NCBI RefSeq assembly: GCF_019747315.1
Contig: NZ_JAIEQY010000024.1
Coordinates: forward strand, 1 to 46,051
Direction: 5' to 3'
DNA length: 46,051 bases
From: Roseococcus sp.
GTDB taxonomy: Bacteria; Pseudomonadota; Alphaproteobacteria; Acetobacterales; Acetobacteraceae
The notes beneath the pieces are model-generated. The model did no database searches, was not told where the DNA came from, and worked only from the letters and a program-made list of their open reading frames with translations. Below are positions 16,475-25,194 of the stretch, piece after piece (the stretch's first letter is position 1; each line of letters starts with the position of its first letter). The position numbers and the translations under genes are program-made.

Positions 16475-17455
16475 ATGACACACCTGACCCGCCGCGCCGC
16501 CTTGGCCAGCGCCCTCCTCCCCGTCGCGGCCAGCGCGCAGGAGGCCTGGCCCAATCGTGACCTGCGGCTGATCGTGCCCTTCCCGGCCGGCGGCACCACC
16601 GATGTCGTGGCGCGCCTCCTCGCCGCCGAGATGGGGCAGCGCCTGGGTCGGCCGATGATCGTGGACAATTTTGCCGGTGCCGGCGGGATGATCGGCGCGC
16701 AGCGCTTCGTGCGCGAGGGCAATGACCACACGCTCTTCCTCAGCCAGATCGCCTCCAACGCCATCGTCCCCGCCCTGCAGCGCAACCCCGGCTATGACCC
16801 GGAGCGCGATTTCAGGCCCGTGACCGAGGTGGTGACCGTGCCCAATGTCTGGCTCGGCAATCTCTCCAAGACCGGCACGCGGGATGCGCGCGAATACATG
16901 CGCCGCGTGCGCGCCAGCCCGCCCGGCCGGCCCTTCGGCAGCGCGGGCAATGGCACCTCCACCCACCTGACCGGCGAATTGGTGAGCCAGCTGGCCGGGC
17001 TGCGCATGCAGCATGTGCCCTTCCGCGGCGCGGCGCCCGCGATGACGGCGCTGATCGCCGGCGATATCGAGGTCTTCATGGACAACCTGCCCACCGCCCT
17101 GCCGCAGATCCGTGGGGGGTCCGTGGTCGCGCTGGCCGTGACCTCCGCCCAGCGCGTGCCGGAATTGCCCGATGTGCCGGCGCTGGGCGAACTCGGCGCG
17201 GAATTCGGGCTGGCGGGCTTCGAGAGCGTGGCCTGGTTCGGGCTTTCCGCCCATGCCTCAGTGAGTGACGCCAACCTCGCCCGCTTCGTCGCCGCCGCCG
17301 AGGCCGCGATGGCCGACCCCACCATCCGCCGCCAGCTGGCCGAGCGCGGCACCACGCCCACGGGCGGCGGCCCCGTCCCCTATGCCCGGCTGATCCGCGC
17401 CGAGCGCGAGCGCTGGGCCCGCGTGGTGCGTGATGGCAATATCCAGGTGGATTGA
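16475..17455 (+). CDS. Bug-type tripartite tricarboxylate transporter receptor
   Basis: The second Bug/TctC-family receptor has 326 residues and a signal peptide (MTHLTRRAALASALLPVAASAQ). 'DLRLIVPFPAGGTTDVVARL' and 'VDNFAGAGGMIGA' form the first-lobe loops, and 'MQHVPFRGAAPAMTALIAGD' the second-lobe signature. It begins 13 bases after the flavoprotein stop, behind GGAGAAG, so it belongs to the hyuBA operon and likely captures that pathway's substrate in the periplasm. It is clearly distinct in sequence from the divergent receptor at 9718-10698, so the island has two binding proteins. Confidence 0.87.
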   Translation: MTHLTRRAALASALLPVAASAQEAWPNRDLRLIVPFPAGGTTDVVARLLAAEMGQRLGRPMIVDNFAGAGGMIGAQRFVREGNDHTLFLSQIASNAIVPALQRNPGYDPERDFRPVTEVVTVPNVWLGNLSKTGTRDAREYMRRVRASPPGRPFGSAGNGTSTHLTGELVSQLAGLRMQHVPFRGAAPAMTALIAGDIEVFMDNLPTALPQIRGGSVVALAVTSAQRVPELPDVPALGELGAEFGLAGFESVAWFGLSAHASVSDANLARFVAAAEAAMADPTIRRQLAERGTTPTGGGPVPYARLIRAERERWARVVRDGNIQVD

Positions 17456-17783
17456 GCGCCGGCGACCTTTCCCGCATCCTGCCGGGACATGCTGCCCGAT
17501 TTCGGCGATGTCATCGCCGGGCCTGGGAGGGTCCGCCCCCTGGCTCGCCCGCCGATGCGGCCGCGCGCCTGCTGCTGCTGGACAGCCTGGGCTGCGCCCT
17601 GGCCGGGCTGACGCAGCCCCGCTTCGCGGGTTTCGCGGCCGGCCGGGCCGGCGTCTTTCCAGCGCGGCGATGCGGGACATGCTTCTGCGCATGGCCACCC
17701 CGGCGCTCGGCGGCGCTGCGCCGGCCCTGGCCGAGGCGGTCCTGACGGCTGCGCCCGATGCGCCACTGAACCTCTTCGGCTGA
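17456..17783 (+). pseudogene. Remnant of an MmgE/PrpD-family gene
   Basis: Two coding fragments lie in different frames. The first (to about 17645) contains 'ADAAARLLLLDSLGCALAGL', the N-terminal signature of MmgE/PrpD proteins (2-methylcitrate dehydratase and relatives). The second (about 17665-17783) reads 'MLLRMATPALGGAAPALAEA...' to a stop. Full members have about 450 residues, so more than three quarters is gone, with a frame change at the join near 17655-17670. PrpD-family genes often accompany Bug receptors, which fits a lost fifth enzyme of this operon. It starts directly after the Bug stop. The family call rests on the N-terminal motif only. Confidence 0.55.
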
Positions 17784-17790
17784 GTCCCGG

Positions 17791-18075
17791 CTATTCCGCG
17801 CGCAGCTCGGCCCGGGTGGCGCGCAGGGCGCGGCGCAGCTTGGCGATGCCGGTGCGGACATGGCCATTGGCGCAAAGCCGCCGCCCCTCCTCGCCCAGAT
17901 CGCGCGAGGCCTCGGCCACCGGCTGCGGGCTGGCCGCAAGCCGGGCGGCCAGCGCCTCGCAATATTCGACGTTGTCCGTGGTCACGCGTGGCCCCGCCTC
18001 ATCGGCCAGGGCGGGCCAGAGCGTCAGCAGCACAATCGTCAGGGCGGCGATGCGGAGCATGGGAATGACATGCAC
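17791..18075 (-). CDS. Small exported protein of unknown function
   Basis: This 94-residue product (89 if the second ATG at 18060 is used) has a signal peptide, 'MLRIAALTIVLLTLWPALAD'. The mature part of about 70 helical, charged residues contains two cysteines ('EYCEAL' and 'RLCANGH') that could form a disulfide in the periplasm. No family was recognised. It stands downstream of the HtrA/two-component operon on the same strand, 71 bases from the kinase stop, and could be part of that transcript. Neither start has a strong ribosome site. Confidence 0.6.
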   Translation of the reverse strand: MHVIPMLRIAALTIVLLTLWPALADEAGPRVTTDNVEYCEALAARLAASPQPVAEASRDLGEEGRRLCANGHVRTGIAKLRRALRATRAELRAE

Positions 18076-18145
18076 CGTGCAGTGTCTCGCCGTGATGGGC
18101 CGGCCGTGAAGCCTTGGTCATGACGCGAATTCAAGGATTTGACCG

Positions 18146-19543
18146 TTACGGCGGCGGCAGGATCAGCGCAACCTTCAGCCCGGGCGGGGAGGTGCCGGGC
18201 ACGGCATCGGCCAGCATCACCTCACCCGCATGCAGCTGCGCCACCGCCCGCACCAGTGCGAGGCCCAGTCCCGAGCCCGGCAGGTTGCGCGAGGAATCGG
18301 CCCGGAAGAAGCGGTCCATCGCCCGGGCGCGATCCTCGGGCGAGAGGCCGGGGCCGGAATCGCTGACGGCGATTTCGATGCCATGCTCATCCTGGCGCGC
18401 CGTCAGCCGCACCACGCCGCCGCTGGGCGTGAACTTGATGGCATTGTCCAGCAAATTGGCCACGGCCTGGAGCAGCAGGTCCCGGTCGCCCAGCATGGGC
18501 AGATGCTCGGGCATGTCGGTTTCCAGCACCTGCTCCCGCGCCTCGGCCATCACCTCGTAGAATTCGGCGGCGTCGCGCAGCACCTCCGGCAGGTTGAGCG
18601 GCGCGAAGGCGGCCCGGCGTGCGCCGGCCTCGGCCTCGGCGATGCGCAGCAGGGCCTGGAAGATGCGGGTGATGTTGTCGAGGTCGGCGATTCCTTCCTC
18701 CACGGCCGCGCGCAGCTCTTCCTCGCCGGACGCGGTGCCGAGGCTTTCCTCCAGCTTGCTGCGGGCACGGGCGATGGGCGTGCGCAGGTCATGGGCGATG
18801 GCATCGGCCACGCCGCGCATGCCGGCCATCAGCGCCGCGATACGGTCCAGCATGGCGTTCATGGTGGCGCCGAGCCGGTCGAACTCGTCGCCATACTCGA
18901 CCCCGTGGGGGGAAATCGGCACGCGTTGGGAGAAATCCCCCGCGGCGATGCCCTGCGCGGTGGCGACCGCCGGGCGCATGCGGTTCTGCAGAGCGCGCCG
19001 GATCACCGCCGCGCCCATCACCGCGAAGATCAGCACCGCGCCGAGCGACCAGGCCACGCCCTCGGTCAGCAGCAGGCGCAGCTGCACGCGCTCGCTCTCG
19101 TCCCGCCCGACCAGCAGGCGCAGGCCGGGCAAATCCCGCCGATGCACCCGCGCCTCGGCCGTCGCGCCGTCATGCTGGATGCGGGTGCGGAACCAGACTC
19201 CCTCCTCGCCGATCGCGGTGGGCCAGGTGGAAAGATTGCCGGCGAGCTTCACCCCTGCGGCATTCACGAGGAGGTAGATGGTCTCGTTCTCGGCATCGAG
19301 GGCCAGGCGCTCCTCGATCGCGTCCATCAGCCCCTGGGCGCCGGCGTCGCGATAGCGCTCCACCAGGGCCGAGGCATCGGTGCGGATGGCGGCAATGGTC
19401 TGCCGGTCCAGCGCACCCGCCGTGGCCCACCAAAGCACCGCGACCAGGAAGGCCGCGGCGACGGAAAAGATGCCGACGAAAAGCAGCGCAAAGCGAAACC
19501 CGGCCGATTGCAGCAGCCGCGGCGGCTGGGCCGGCCGCGGCAT
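18146..19543 (-). CDS. Sensor histidine kinase
   Basis: The protein is a 465-residue inner-membrane kinase. Membrane helices lie at about 17-41 and 163-183 and enclose a periplasmic sensor of about 120 residues. A HAMP linker follows (to about 240). The phosphorylation site is H251 in 'AIAHDLRTPIARAR'. The ATPase domain has the N box 'LLLQAVANLLDNAIKF', then 'SDSGPGLS' and 'GSGLGLALV'. The gene starts 23 bases after the response regulator stop, so the two form a pair. The HtrA protease upstream suggests that envelope damage or metal stress is the input; this is inference from context. Confidence 0.92.
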   Translation of the reverse strand: MPRPAQPPRLLQSAGFRFALLFVGIFSVAAAFLVAVLWWATAGALDRQTIAAIRTDASALVERYRDAGAQGLMDAIEERLALDAENETIYLLVNAAGVKLAGNLSTWPTAIGEEGVWFRTRIQHDGATAEARVHRRDLPGLRLLVGRDESERVQLRLLLTEGVAWSLGAVLIFAVMGAAVIRRALQNRMRPAVATAQGIAAGDFSQRVPISPHGVEYGDEFDRLGATMNAMLDRIAALMAGMRGVADAIAHDLRTPIARARSKLEESLGTASGEEELRAAVEEGIADLDNITRIFQALLRIAEAEAGARRAAFAPLNLPEVLRDAAEFYEVMAEAREQVLETDMPEHLPMLGDRDLLLQAVANLLDNAIKFTPSGGVVRLTARQDEHGIEIAVSDSGPGLSPEDRARAMDRFFRADSSRNLPGSGLGLALVRAVAQLHAGEVMLADAVPGTSPPGLKVALILPPP

Positions 19544-19566
19544 CGGGCGGCCCCTCGCGGGGATGC

Positions 19567-20250
19567 TCAGGCTTCCGCCCGGATCATGTAGCCCGCGTTC
19601 CGGACGGTGTGGATCAAGGGCTTGTCGAACCCCTTGTCCAGCTTCTGCCTGAGCCGGCTGACATGCACGTCGATCACGTTGGTCTGGGGGTCGAAGTGAT
19701 AGTCCCAGACCTTCTCCAGCAGCATGGTGCGCGTCACCACCTGGCCGGCATGGCGCATCAGGTGCTCCAGCAGGCGGAACTCGCGGGGCTGCACGTCAAT
19801 CTTGCGGGTGCCGCGCGTCACGGTGCGGCTCAGCAGGTCGAGCTCCAGGTCAGCCACGCGCAGCTTGGTCACCGGCGCTTCGGAGGAGGGGCGGCGGCCC
19901 AGCGCCTCGACGCGGGCCAGCAGCTCGGCGAAGGCGAAGGGCTTGACCAGGTAGTCGTCGCCGCCGGCCTTCAGCCCCTTCACCCGCTCATCCACCGCGG
20001 AGAGGGCGGAGAGGAAGAGCACCGGGGTGCGGTTGCCCTGCTGGCGCAGGGTTTCGACCAGGCGCACGCCATCCACGCCGCCGGGCAGCATGCGGTCCAG
20101 CACCAGCATGTCGAAGGATTCGGAGGCGGCGAGGAACAGGCCGTCCCGCCCATTGGCGGCGTGCTCCACCGTGTGCCCGGCTTCCTGGAGGCCCTTCTTC
20201 ACGAAGCGGGCCACCTCGACGTCGTCCTCAACCAGAAGGATGCGCATCAT
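19567..20250 (-). CDS. OmpR-family response regulator
   Basis: The protein has 227 residues: a receiver domain with acidic pocket 'LVEDD' (6-10), phospho-acceptor D52 in 'LVLDRMLP', and K103 in 'YLVKPF'. A C-terminal winged helix follows, with 'REFRLLEHLMRHAGQVVTR' and 'NVIDVHVSRLRQKLD', as in OmpR/PhoB and CzcR/CopR-like regulators. Tandem ATGs start it. It lies between the HtrA gene (48 bases upstream) and its kinase (23 bases downstream), all leftward. It probably activates this operon or other envelope genes. Confidence 0.93.
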   Translation of the reverse strand: MMRILLVEDDVEVARFVKKGLQEAGHTVEHAANGRDGLFLAASESFDMLVLDRMLPGGVDGVRLVETLRQQGNRTPVLFLSALSAVDERVKGLKAGGDDYLVKPFAFAELLARVEALGRRPSSEAPVTKLRVADLELDLLSRTVTRGTRKIDVQPREFRLLEHLMRHAGQVVTRTMLLEKVWDYHFDPQTNVIDVHVSRLRQKLDKGFDKPLIHTVRNAGYMIRAEA

Positions 20251-20298
20251 TCGTTCTTGTCCTTCATTCTCTGCCCGGCCGCGATGGGCATGGCCGGC

Positions 20299-21378
<1,080 letters not shown>

Positions 21379-21486
21379 CGGGGTCCGGCGGATCCTGTTC
21401 GGCGGGCCTGGCGCGAATCGGCGCCCTGGCCCTGGGAAAGCGCGTGATGATCGTCGCAGTCGGGGCGCGGATGCAAGCGCGGGCCT

Positions 21487-22401
21487 TCAACCGGGGCGGG
21501 TCGCGAGGATCGCCGCCGCCAGATCCTCTCCCGCCCAGCCGACCGACTTGAACAGGGTCACCTGCTCCGGGCTGGTGCGGCCGGGGTGATGGCCCCGGCA
21601 GAGATCGGCCAGTTCGGCCGCCACATGGGCCGGTGTGACGTGCCCCTCGGCGATGGCCTGCACCACGTCACCCGCCTCGGAGAGGCCGCCGGCGCGGGTG
21701 TCCACCACGACCAGGGCACGGGCGACGGCCGGGCCATCCACTTCGCGCAGATCGGCCCGATAGGCGCCGACGAGGTCGAGATGCGTGCCCGGCGAGAGGT
21801 CCGCGCCATGCACCAGCGGCGCGGCCGAGAGGGTGGCGGCGGCGATGATGTCGAAGCCTGCCGGCTCCGGCCGGGGCACGGCCAGGGCCGGGATGCCGTG
21901 GGCCGCCAGCCGCGCGGCCAGGGCTTCGGCATTGGCCGCGCGGGGGGACCAGATGGCGATCTCGGTGAGGGGGAAGCTGGCCGCATAGGCCTCCGCCAGG
22001 GCCGCCGCGACGCGGCCCGAGCCCAGCAGCAGCAGGCGCCGGGAATCCGGCCGGGCCAGGAAGCGCGCGGCCAGGACGGAGGTGGCGGCGGTGCGCCGGT
22101 CGGTCAGCTCGCCGCCATCCAGGAGGGCGACGGGCTGGCCGGTCACGGCATCGGAAAGCAAGTAGGCCGCGTGCACGGCGGGCAGGCCGTGCGCCCCATT
22201 GCCGGGCGAGACATGGACGATCTTCACCCCGGAATGGGTGGCATTGCTGGCGGGCATCAGCAGCAGCGTGCCCGATCCCGGCAAGGGGTGGGCATGGCGC
22301 AGCGGCGCCTGGCAGCCGCTCGCGAAGATGGCGCTGATCGCCTCGATCAGCGCCGGCCAGGGCAGGCGCGCGGCGATCTCGGCCTTGTCAAGCTGCAACA
22401 C
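21487..22401 (-). CDS. Ornithine cyclodeaminase/mu-crystallin family protein
   Basis: This 304-residue protein belongs to the ornithine cyclodeaminase/alanine dehydrogenase-like/ketimine reductase family. It shows 'GVKIVHVSPGN' (substrate Lys region), 'LLDGGELTDRRTAATS' and a Rossmann loop 'LLLLGSGRVAAALAEAY'. 'FDIIAAATLSAAPLVHG' and 'THLDLVGAYRADLREVD' complete the NAD domain. Members convert ornithine to proline or reduce cyclic imino acids. It starts at GTG, seven bases after AGGAG. It diverges from aapJ with 91 bases between starts, so amino-acid uptake and this enzyme may share control. The precise substrate is not visible. Confidence 0.85.
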   Translation of the reverse strand: MLQLDKAEIAARLPWPALIEAISAIFASGCQAPLRHAHPLPGSGTLLLMPASNATHSGVKIVHVSPGNGAHGLPAVHAAYLLSDAVTGQPVALLDGGELTDRRTAATSVLAARFLARPDSRRLLLLGSGRVAAALAEAYAASFPLTEIAIWSPRAANAEALAARLAAHGIPALAVPRPEPAGFDIIAAATLSAAPLVHGADLSPGTHLDLVGAYRADLREVDGPAVARALVVVDTRAGGLSEAGDVVQAIAEGHVTPAHVAAELADLCRGHHPGRTSPEQVTLFKSVGWAGEDLAAAILATRPG

Positions 22402-22492
22402 CGCATGGCTCCTTTCGAATGCGTGATTGATCCCGGACGCTTCCTAGCGCAGCATCGGCCGATCAACGAGCCGCCCCCGGAGGGGTGGCACC

Positions 22493-23581
22493 ATGACTGG
22501 GAGCTTTCCGATGATGCCCATGCGGCGCACTCTTGCCTACGCCTTCGGCGTGGCAACCACCCTTTTCGCGGCGGCCCTGCCGGCCTCCGCCCAGGCTCCC
22601 GCCGCTGCCCCTGCCGCCGCGCCCGCCGTGACGGGCAGCACGCTGGACGCGATCCGCGCCCGCGGCACGCTGATCTGCGGCGTGGGCACGGGCCTTGCCG
22701 GCTTCGCCGCGCCGGACAGCCAGGGCAATTGGCGCGGCTTCGACGTGGATTACTGCCGCGCCATCGCCATCGCGCTGTGGAACGATCCGACCAAGGTCCG
22801 CTACGTCCCCACCACGGCGCAGGTCCGCTTCACCGCGCTGCAATCGGGCGAAGTGGATATCCTCAGCCGCAACACGACCTACACACTGAGCCGCGATACC
22901 TCGCTCGGCTTCGATTTCGCCGCCATCAACTTCTATGACGGCCAGGGCTTCATGGTGAAGCGCAGCCTGAACGTGGCGAATGCCCGCGCTCTCGATGGCG
23001 CCACCATCTGCGTGCAGCCCGGCACCACCACCGAGCAGAACCTGGCCGACTGGGCCCGCGGCGCCCGCGTCCAGATCCGCCCCGTGGTGATCGAGCGGCT
23101 GGAAGACAACATCGCCGCCTATAACGCCGGCCGTTGCGACGCCTACACGACGGATGTTTCCGGCCTCGCCGCCATCCGCTCGGCCCAGGCGAACCCGAAT
23201 GACCACGTCATCCTTCCCGACGTGATCAGCAAGGAGCCGCTGGGGCCGCTGGTGCGCCATGGCGACCAGCGCTTCACCGACCTCGTCCGCTGGATCCATT
23301 TCGGCCTGATCAGCGCCGAGGAATTCGGCATCACCGCGGCCAATGCCCAGCAGATGCTGGCCAGCGACCCGCGGCCTGACGTGCAGCGCATCCTGGGCCG
23401 CACGGCCGAGCTCGGCCGCATGCTGGGCGTGGACAATGCCTGGATGCTCAACATCATCCGCGGCCTCGGCAATTACGGCGAGATCTTCGAGCGCAACCTG
23501 ACGCCGATCGGGCTGCAGCGCGGCCGCAACGCGCTCTGGACGACGCCGGGCGGCCTGCAATACGCGCCGCCGTTTCGGTAA
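22493..23581 (+). CDS. aapJ: General L-amino acid ABC transporter substrate-binding protein
   Basis: The protein is a 362-residue periplasmic binding protein of the AapJ type. The signal peptide ends near 'ALPASAQA' (about residue 34) and is followed by an Ala/Pro-rich linker. 'TLDAIRARGTLICGVGTG' and 'GNWRGFDVDYCRAIA' begin the binding domain, with 'LSRNTTYTLSRDTSLGFDF' and 'DAYTTDVSGL' further on, all AapJ landmarks. The ATG at 22493 follows GGAGGGG by seven bases. It heads aapJQMP. A set of stem-loops after its stop could keep its message more abundant than the membrane genes. Confidence 0.93.
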   Translation: MTGSFPMMPMRRTLAYAFGVATTLFAAALPASAQAPAAAPAAAPAVTGSTLDAIRARGTLICGVGTGLAGFAAPDSQGNWRGFDVDYCRAIAIALWNDPTKVRYVPTTAQVRFTALQSGEVDILSRNTTYTLSRDTSLGFDFAAINFYDGQGFMVKRSLNVANARALDGATICVQPGTTTEQNLADWARGARVQIRPVVIERLEDNIAAYNAGRCDAYTTDVSGLAAIRSAQANPNDHVILPDVISKEPLGPLVRHGDQRFTDLVRWIHFGLISAEEFGITAANAQQMLASDPRPDVQRILGRTAELGRMLGVDNAWMLNIIRGLGNYGEIFERNLTPIGLQRGRNALWTTPGGLQYAPPFR

Positions 23582-23607
23582 GGGCCTGGCCGGTGACCTG
23601 AAACCTT

Positions 23608-23760
23608 CCTTCCCCGGCGGCCCAATGCCTCCGGGGAAGGCAGGACCGGCTCCACCCGCCCCAGGTGGAGATTCCTTCATGTCTCAGACCGGCCTTGATC
23701 TGAGACACTCCATTCCAGTGCCACGGCTTTCGTAGCGAAAGGGGCGCCCGGTCCGGGCGC
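23608..23760 (+). promoter_or_regulatory. Four tandem stem-loops in the aapJ-aapQ gap
   Basis: Within the 236-base gap there are four perfect inverted repeats in a row. CCTTCCCCGG (23608-23617) pairs with 23631-23640; CTCCACC (23650-23656) with 23664-23670; GTCTCAGA (23681-23688) with 23699-23706; and GCGCCCGG (23744-23751) with 23753-23760. None has a strong T-run. In binding-protein transporter operons such structures commonly stabilise the upstream message or attenuate read-through, which gives excess receptor. That role is inferred here. Confidence 0.6.
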
Positions 23761-23817
23761 TCCGCACCTGCAAGGCGGAACACCGCCACGGGTTCAAGAT
23801 TAAGGGGTAGGGCATAG

Positions 23818-25017
23818 ATGTCCGGGGTTACCGATCCACGCCTGCTGCGCAAGGCGCCGCCAAGGCCGTTGCGCCTCTCCTGGTCGGATGAGCGTTTCCG
23901 CAACATCATCTATCAGGTGCTGGTGGTGGGGGCCGTGGTCGCCGTCATCTACTGGCTCTGGTCCAACACGCGCTACAACCTGGAAGTCCGCCGCATCGCA
24001 ACCGGGTGGGATTTCCTCTGGCGCGAGGCGGGCCTGCCGATCGGCGAGAGCCTCATCGAATACGACCCCTCCATGTCCTATTTCAGGGCGCTCCAGGTGG
24101 GTGTGCTGAACACGCTGAAGGTGGCCGTCATCGGCATCGTGCTGGCGACGATCCTGGGGACGCTGCTCGGCGTGGCGCGGCTCTCCAGGAACTGGATGCT
24201 GAACAAATTCGCCGCCGCCTATGTCGAGATCGTGCGTGACCTGCCGCTGCTGCTGCAGTTGCTCTTCTGGTACGCGCTGCTGCAGGGCCTGCCCGGGCCA
24301 CGCCAGGCCTTCAACCCGATCGAGGGCGTGTTCCTCTCCAATCGCGGGCTCAAGGTTCCCTTTTTCGTCTGGGAAAGCGCGCATTCCTGGGCGCTGCTGA
24401 CCTTCGTGGCGGGCATCGTGGCGACCATCTTCTACCGCCGCTGGGCGCGGGCGAAGCAGTACCAGGACGGTCAGATCCGCGCCCTCTGGCCGGCTGCCGT
24501 CGCCTTCATGCTGGGTGCGCCACTGGCCGTCTGGGCGGCGATGGGTGCGCCCTTCACGCCGGATGTGCCGGCGCTGCGCGGCTTCAACTTCCGCGGCGGC
24601 ATCGATGTCAGCCCCGAATTCTTCGCCCTGCTGCTGGGCCTCACGCTCTACACGGCGGGCTTCATCGCCGAGATCGTGCGCGCGGGCATCCAGGCGGTGA
24701 ACCAGGGCCAGTGGGAAGCGGCGGAGGCGCTGGGCCTGCCGCGCGGGCGGGTGATGAACCTGATTGTCCTGCCGCAGGCCATGCGGGTGATCATTCCGCC
24801 GATGACCAGCCAGTTCCTGAACATCACGAAGAATTCGTCGCTCGCGGTGGCCATCGGCTACCAGGACATCGTCAGCATCGCGAACACCACGCTGAACCAG
24901 ACGGGCCAGGCGATCGAGGGCATCGCCATCATCATGCTGGTTTATCTGACGATCAGCCTGAGCATCAGTCTCTTCATGAACTGGTACAATAAACGCATCG
25001 CGCTGGTGGAAAGGTAG
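23818..25017 (+). CDS. aapQ: General L-amino acid ABC transporter permease
   Basis: The 399-residue inner-membrane permease is of the AapQ type. After a cytoplasmic start (SDERFRNIIYQVLVVGA begins the first helix near 24-40) come a periplasmic loop with 'LPIGESLIEYDP' and the ABC membrane domain 'ALQVGVLNTLKVAVIGI'. The coupling motif is 'EAAEALGLPRGRVMNLIVLPQAMRVIIPP' (quoted in part, about residues 299-327), followed by 'TKNSSLAVAIGYQDIVS'. It pairs with AapM to form the channel. An AAGGGG site precedes the ATG. It is separated from aapJ by stem-loops. Confidence 0.92.
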   Translation: MSGVTDPRLLRKAPPRPLRLSWSDERFRNIIYQVLVVGAVVAVIYWLWSNTRYNLEVRRIATGWDFLWREAGLPIGESLIEYDPSMSYFRALQVGVLNTLKVAVIGIVLATILGTLLGVARLSRNWMLNKFAAAYVEIVRDLPLLLQLLFWYALLQGLPGPRQAFNPIEGVFLSNRGLKVPFFVWESAHSWALLTFVAGIVATIFYRRWARAKQYQDGQIRALWPAAVAFMLGAPLAVWAAMGAPFTPDVPALRGFNFRGGIDVSPEFFALLLGLTLYTAGFIAEIVRAGIQAVNQGQWEAAEALGLPRGRVMNLIVLPQAMRVIIPPMTSQFLNITKNSSLAVAIGYQDIVSIANTTLNQTGQAIEGIAIIMLVYLTISLSISLFMNWYNKRIALVER

Positions 25018-25023
25018 GGCCGG

Positions 25024-25194
25024 ATGATGAAGACCAATCCCACCCTCCAAGGATCCGGCCGCGCGGCGGCCGGCGCCGCCCACCTGGATGTCCCGCCGGG
25101 CGCACCCGTTTTGCGGCGAAGCCAAGCGCCCGGCTACGCACGCGTCATGCGAAAGCATGCCTGCGGCATGGCGTTTGAGGGTCAAAAACGATGA
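25024..25194 (+). CDS. Possible small ORF overlapping the aapM start
   Basis: An open frame of 56 codons begins at tandem ATGs seven bases after the aapQ stop. It ends with a TGA that overlaps the aapM ATG (ATGA), the usual coupling junction in this window. The product would be basic and low in hydrophobicity (MMKTNPTLQGSGR... to FEGQKR), and I recognise no family. It runs through the 17-base dispersed repeat and a pair of hairpins, so it may be chance openness of GC-rich DNA. If translated, it would deliver ribosomes to aapM across these hairpins. Confidence 0.3.
   Translation: MMKTNPTLQGSGRAAAGAAHLDVPPGAPVLRRSQAPGYARVMRKHACGMAFEGQKR
25113..25129. repeat. 17-base repeat, inverted copy of 1063-1079
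   Basis: GCGGCGAAGCCAAGCGC is the exact reverse complement of the copy in the phage capsid-tail gap. Here it stands in the aapQ-aapM gap just before a hairpin pair. Confidence 0.5.
25146..25171 (+). promoter_or_regulatory. Two mutually exclusive hairpins before aapM
   Basis: CATGC-GAAA-GCATG (25146-25159) forms a hairpin with a GNRA-type tetraloop. Its right arm is also the left arm of CATGCC-TGC-GGCATG (25156-25170), so only one can form at a time. They lie about 20-45 bases before the aapM ATG. A role in coupling or attenuating aapM translation is possible but not shown; a dispersed repeat is the simpler explanation. Confidence 0.4.
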
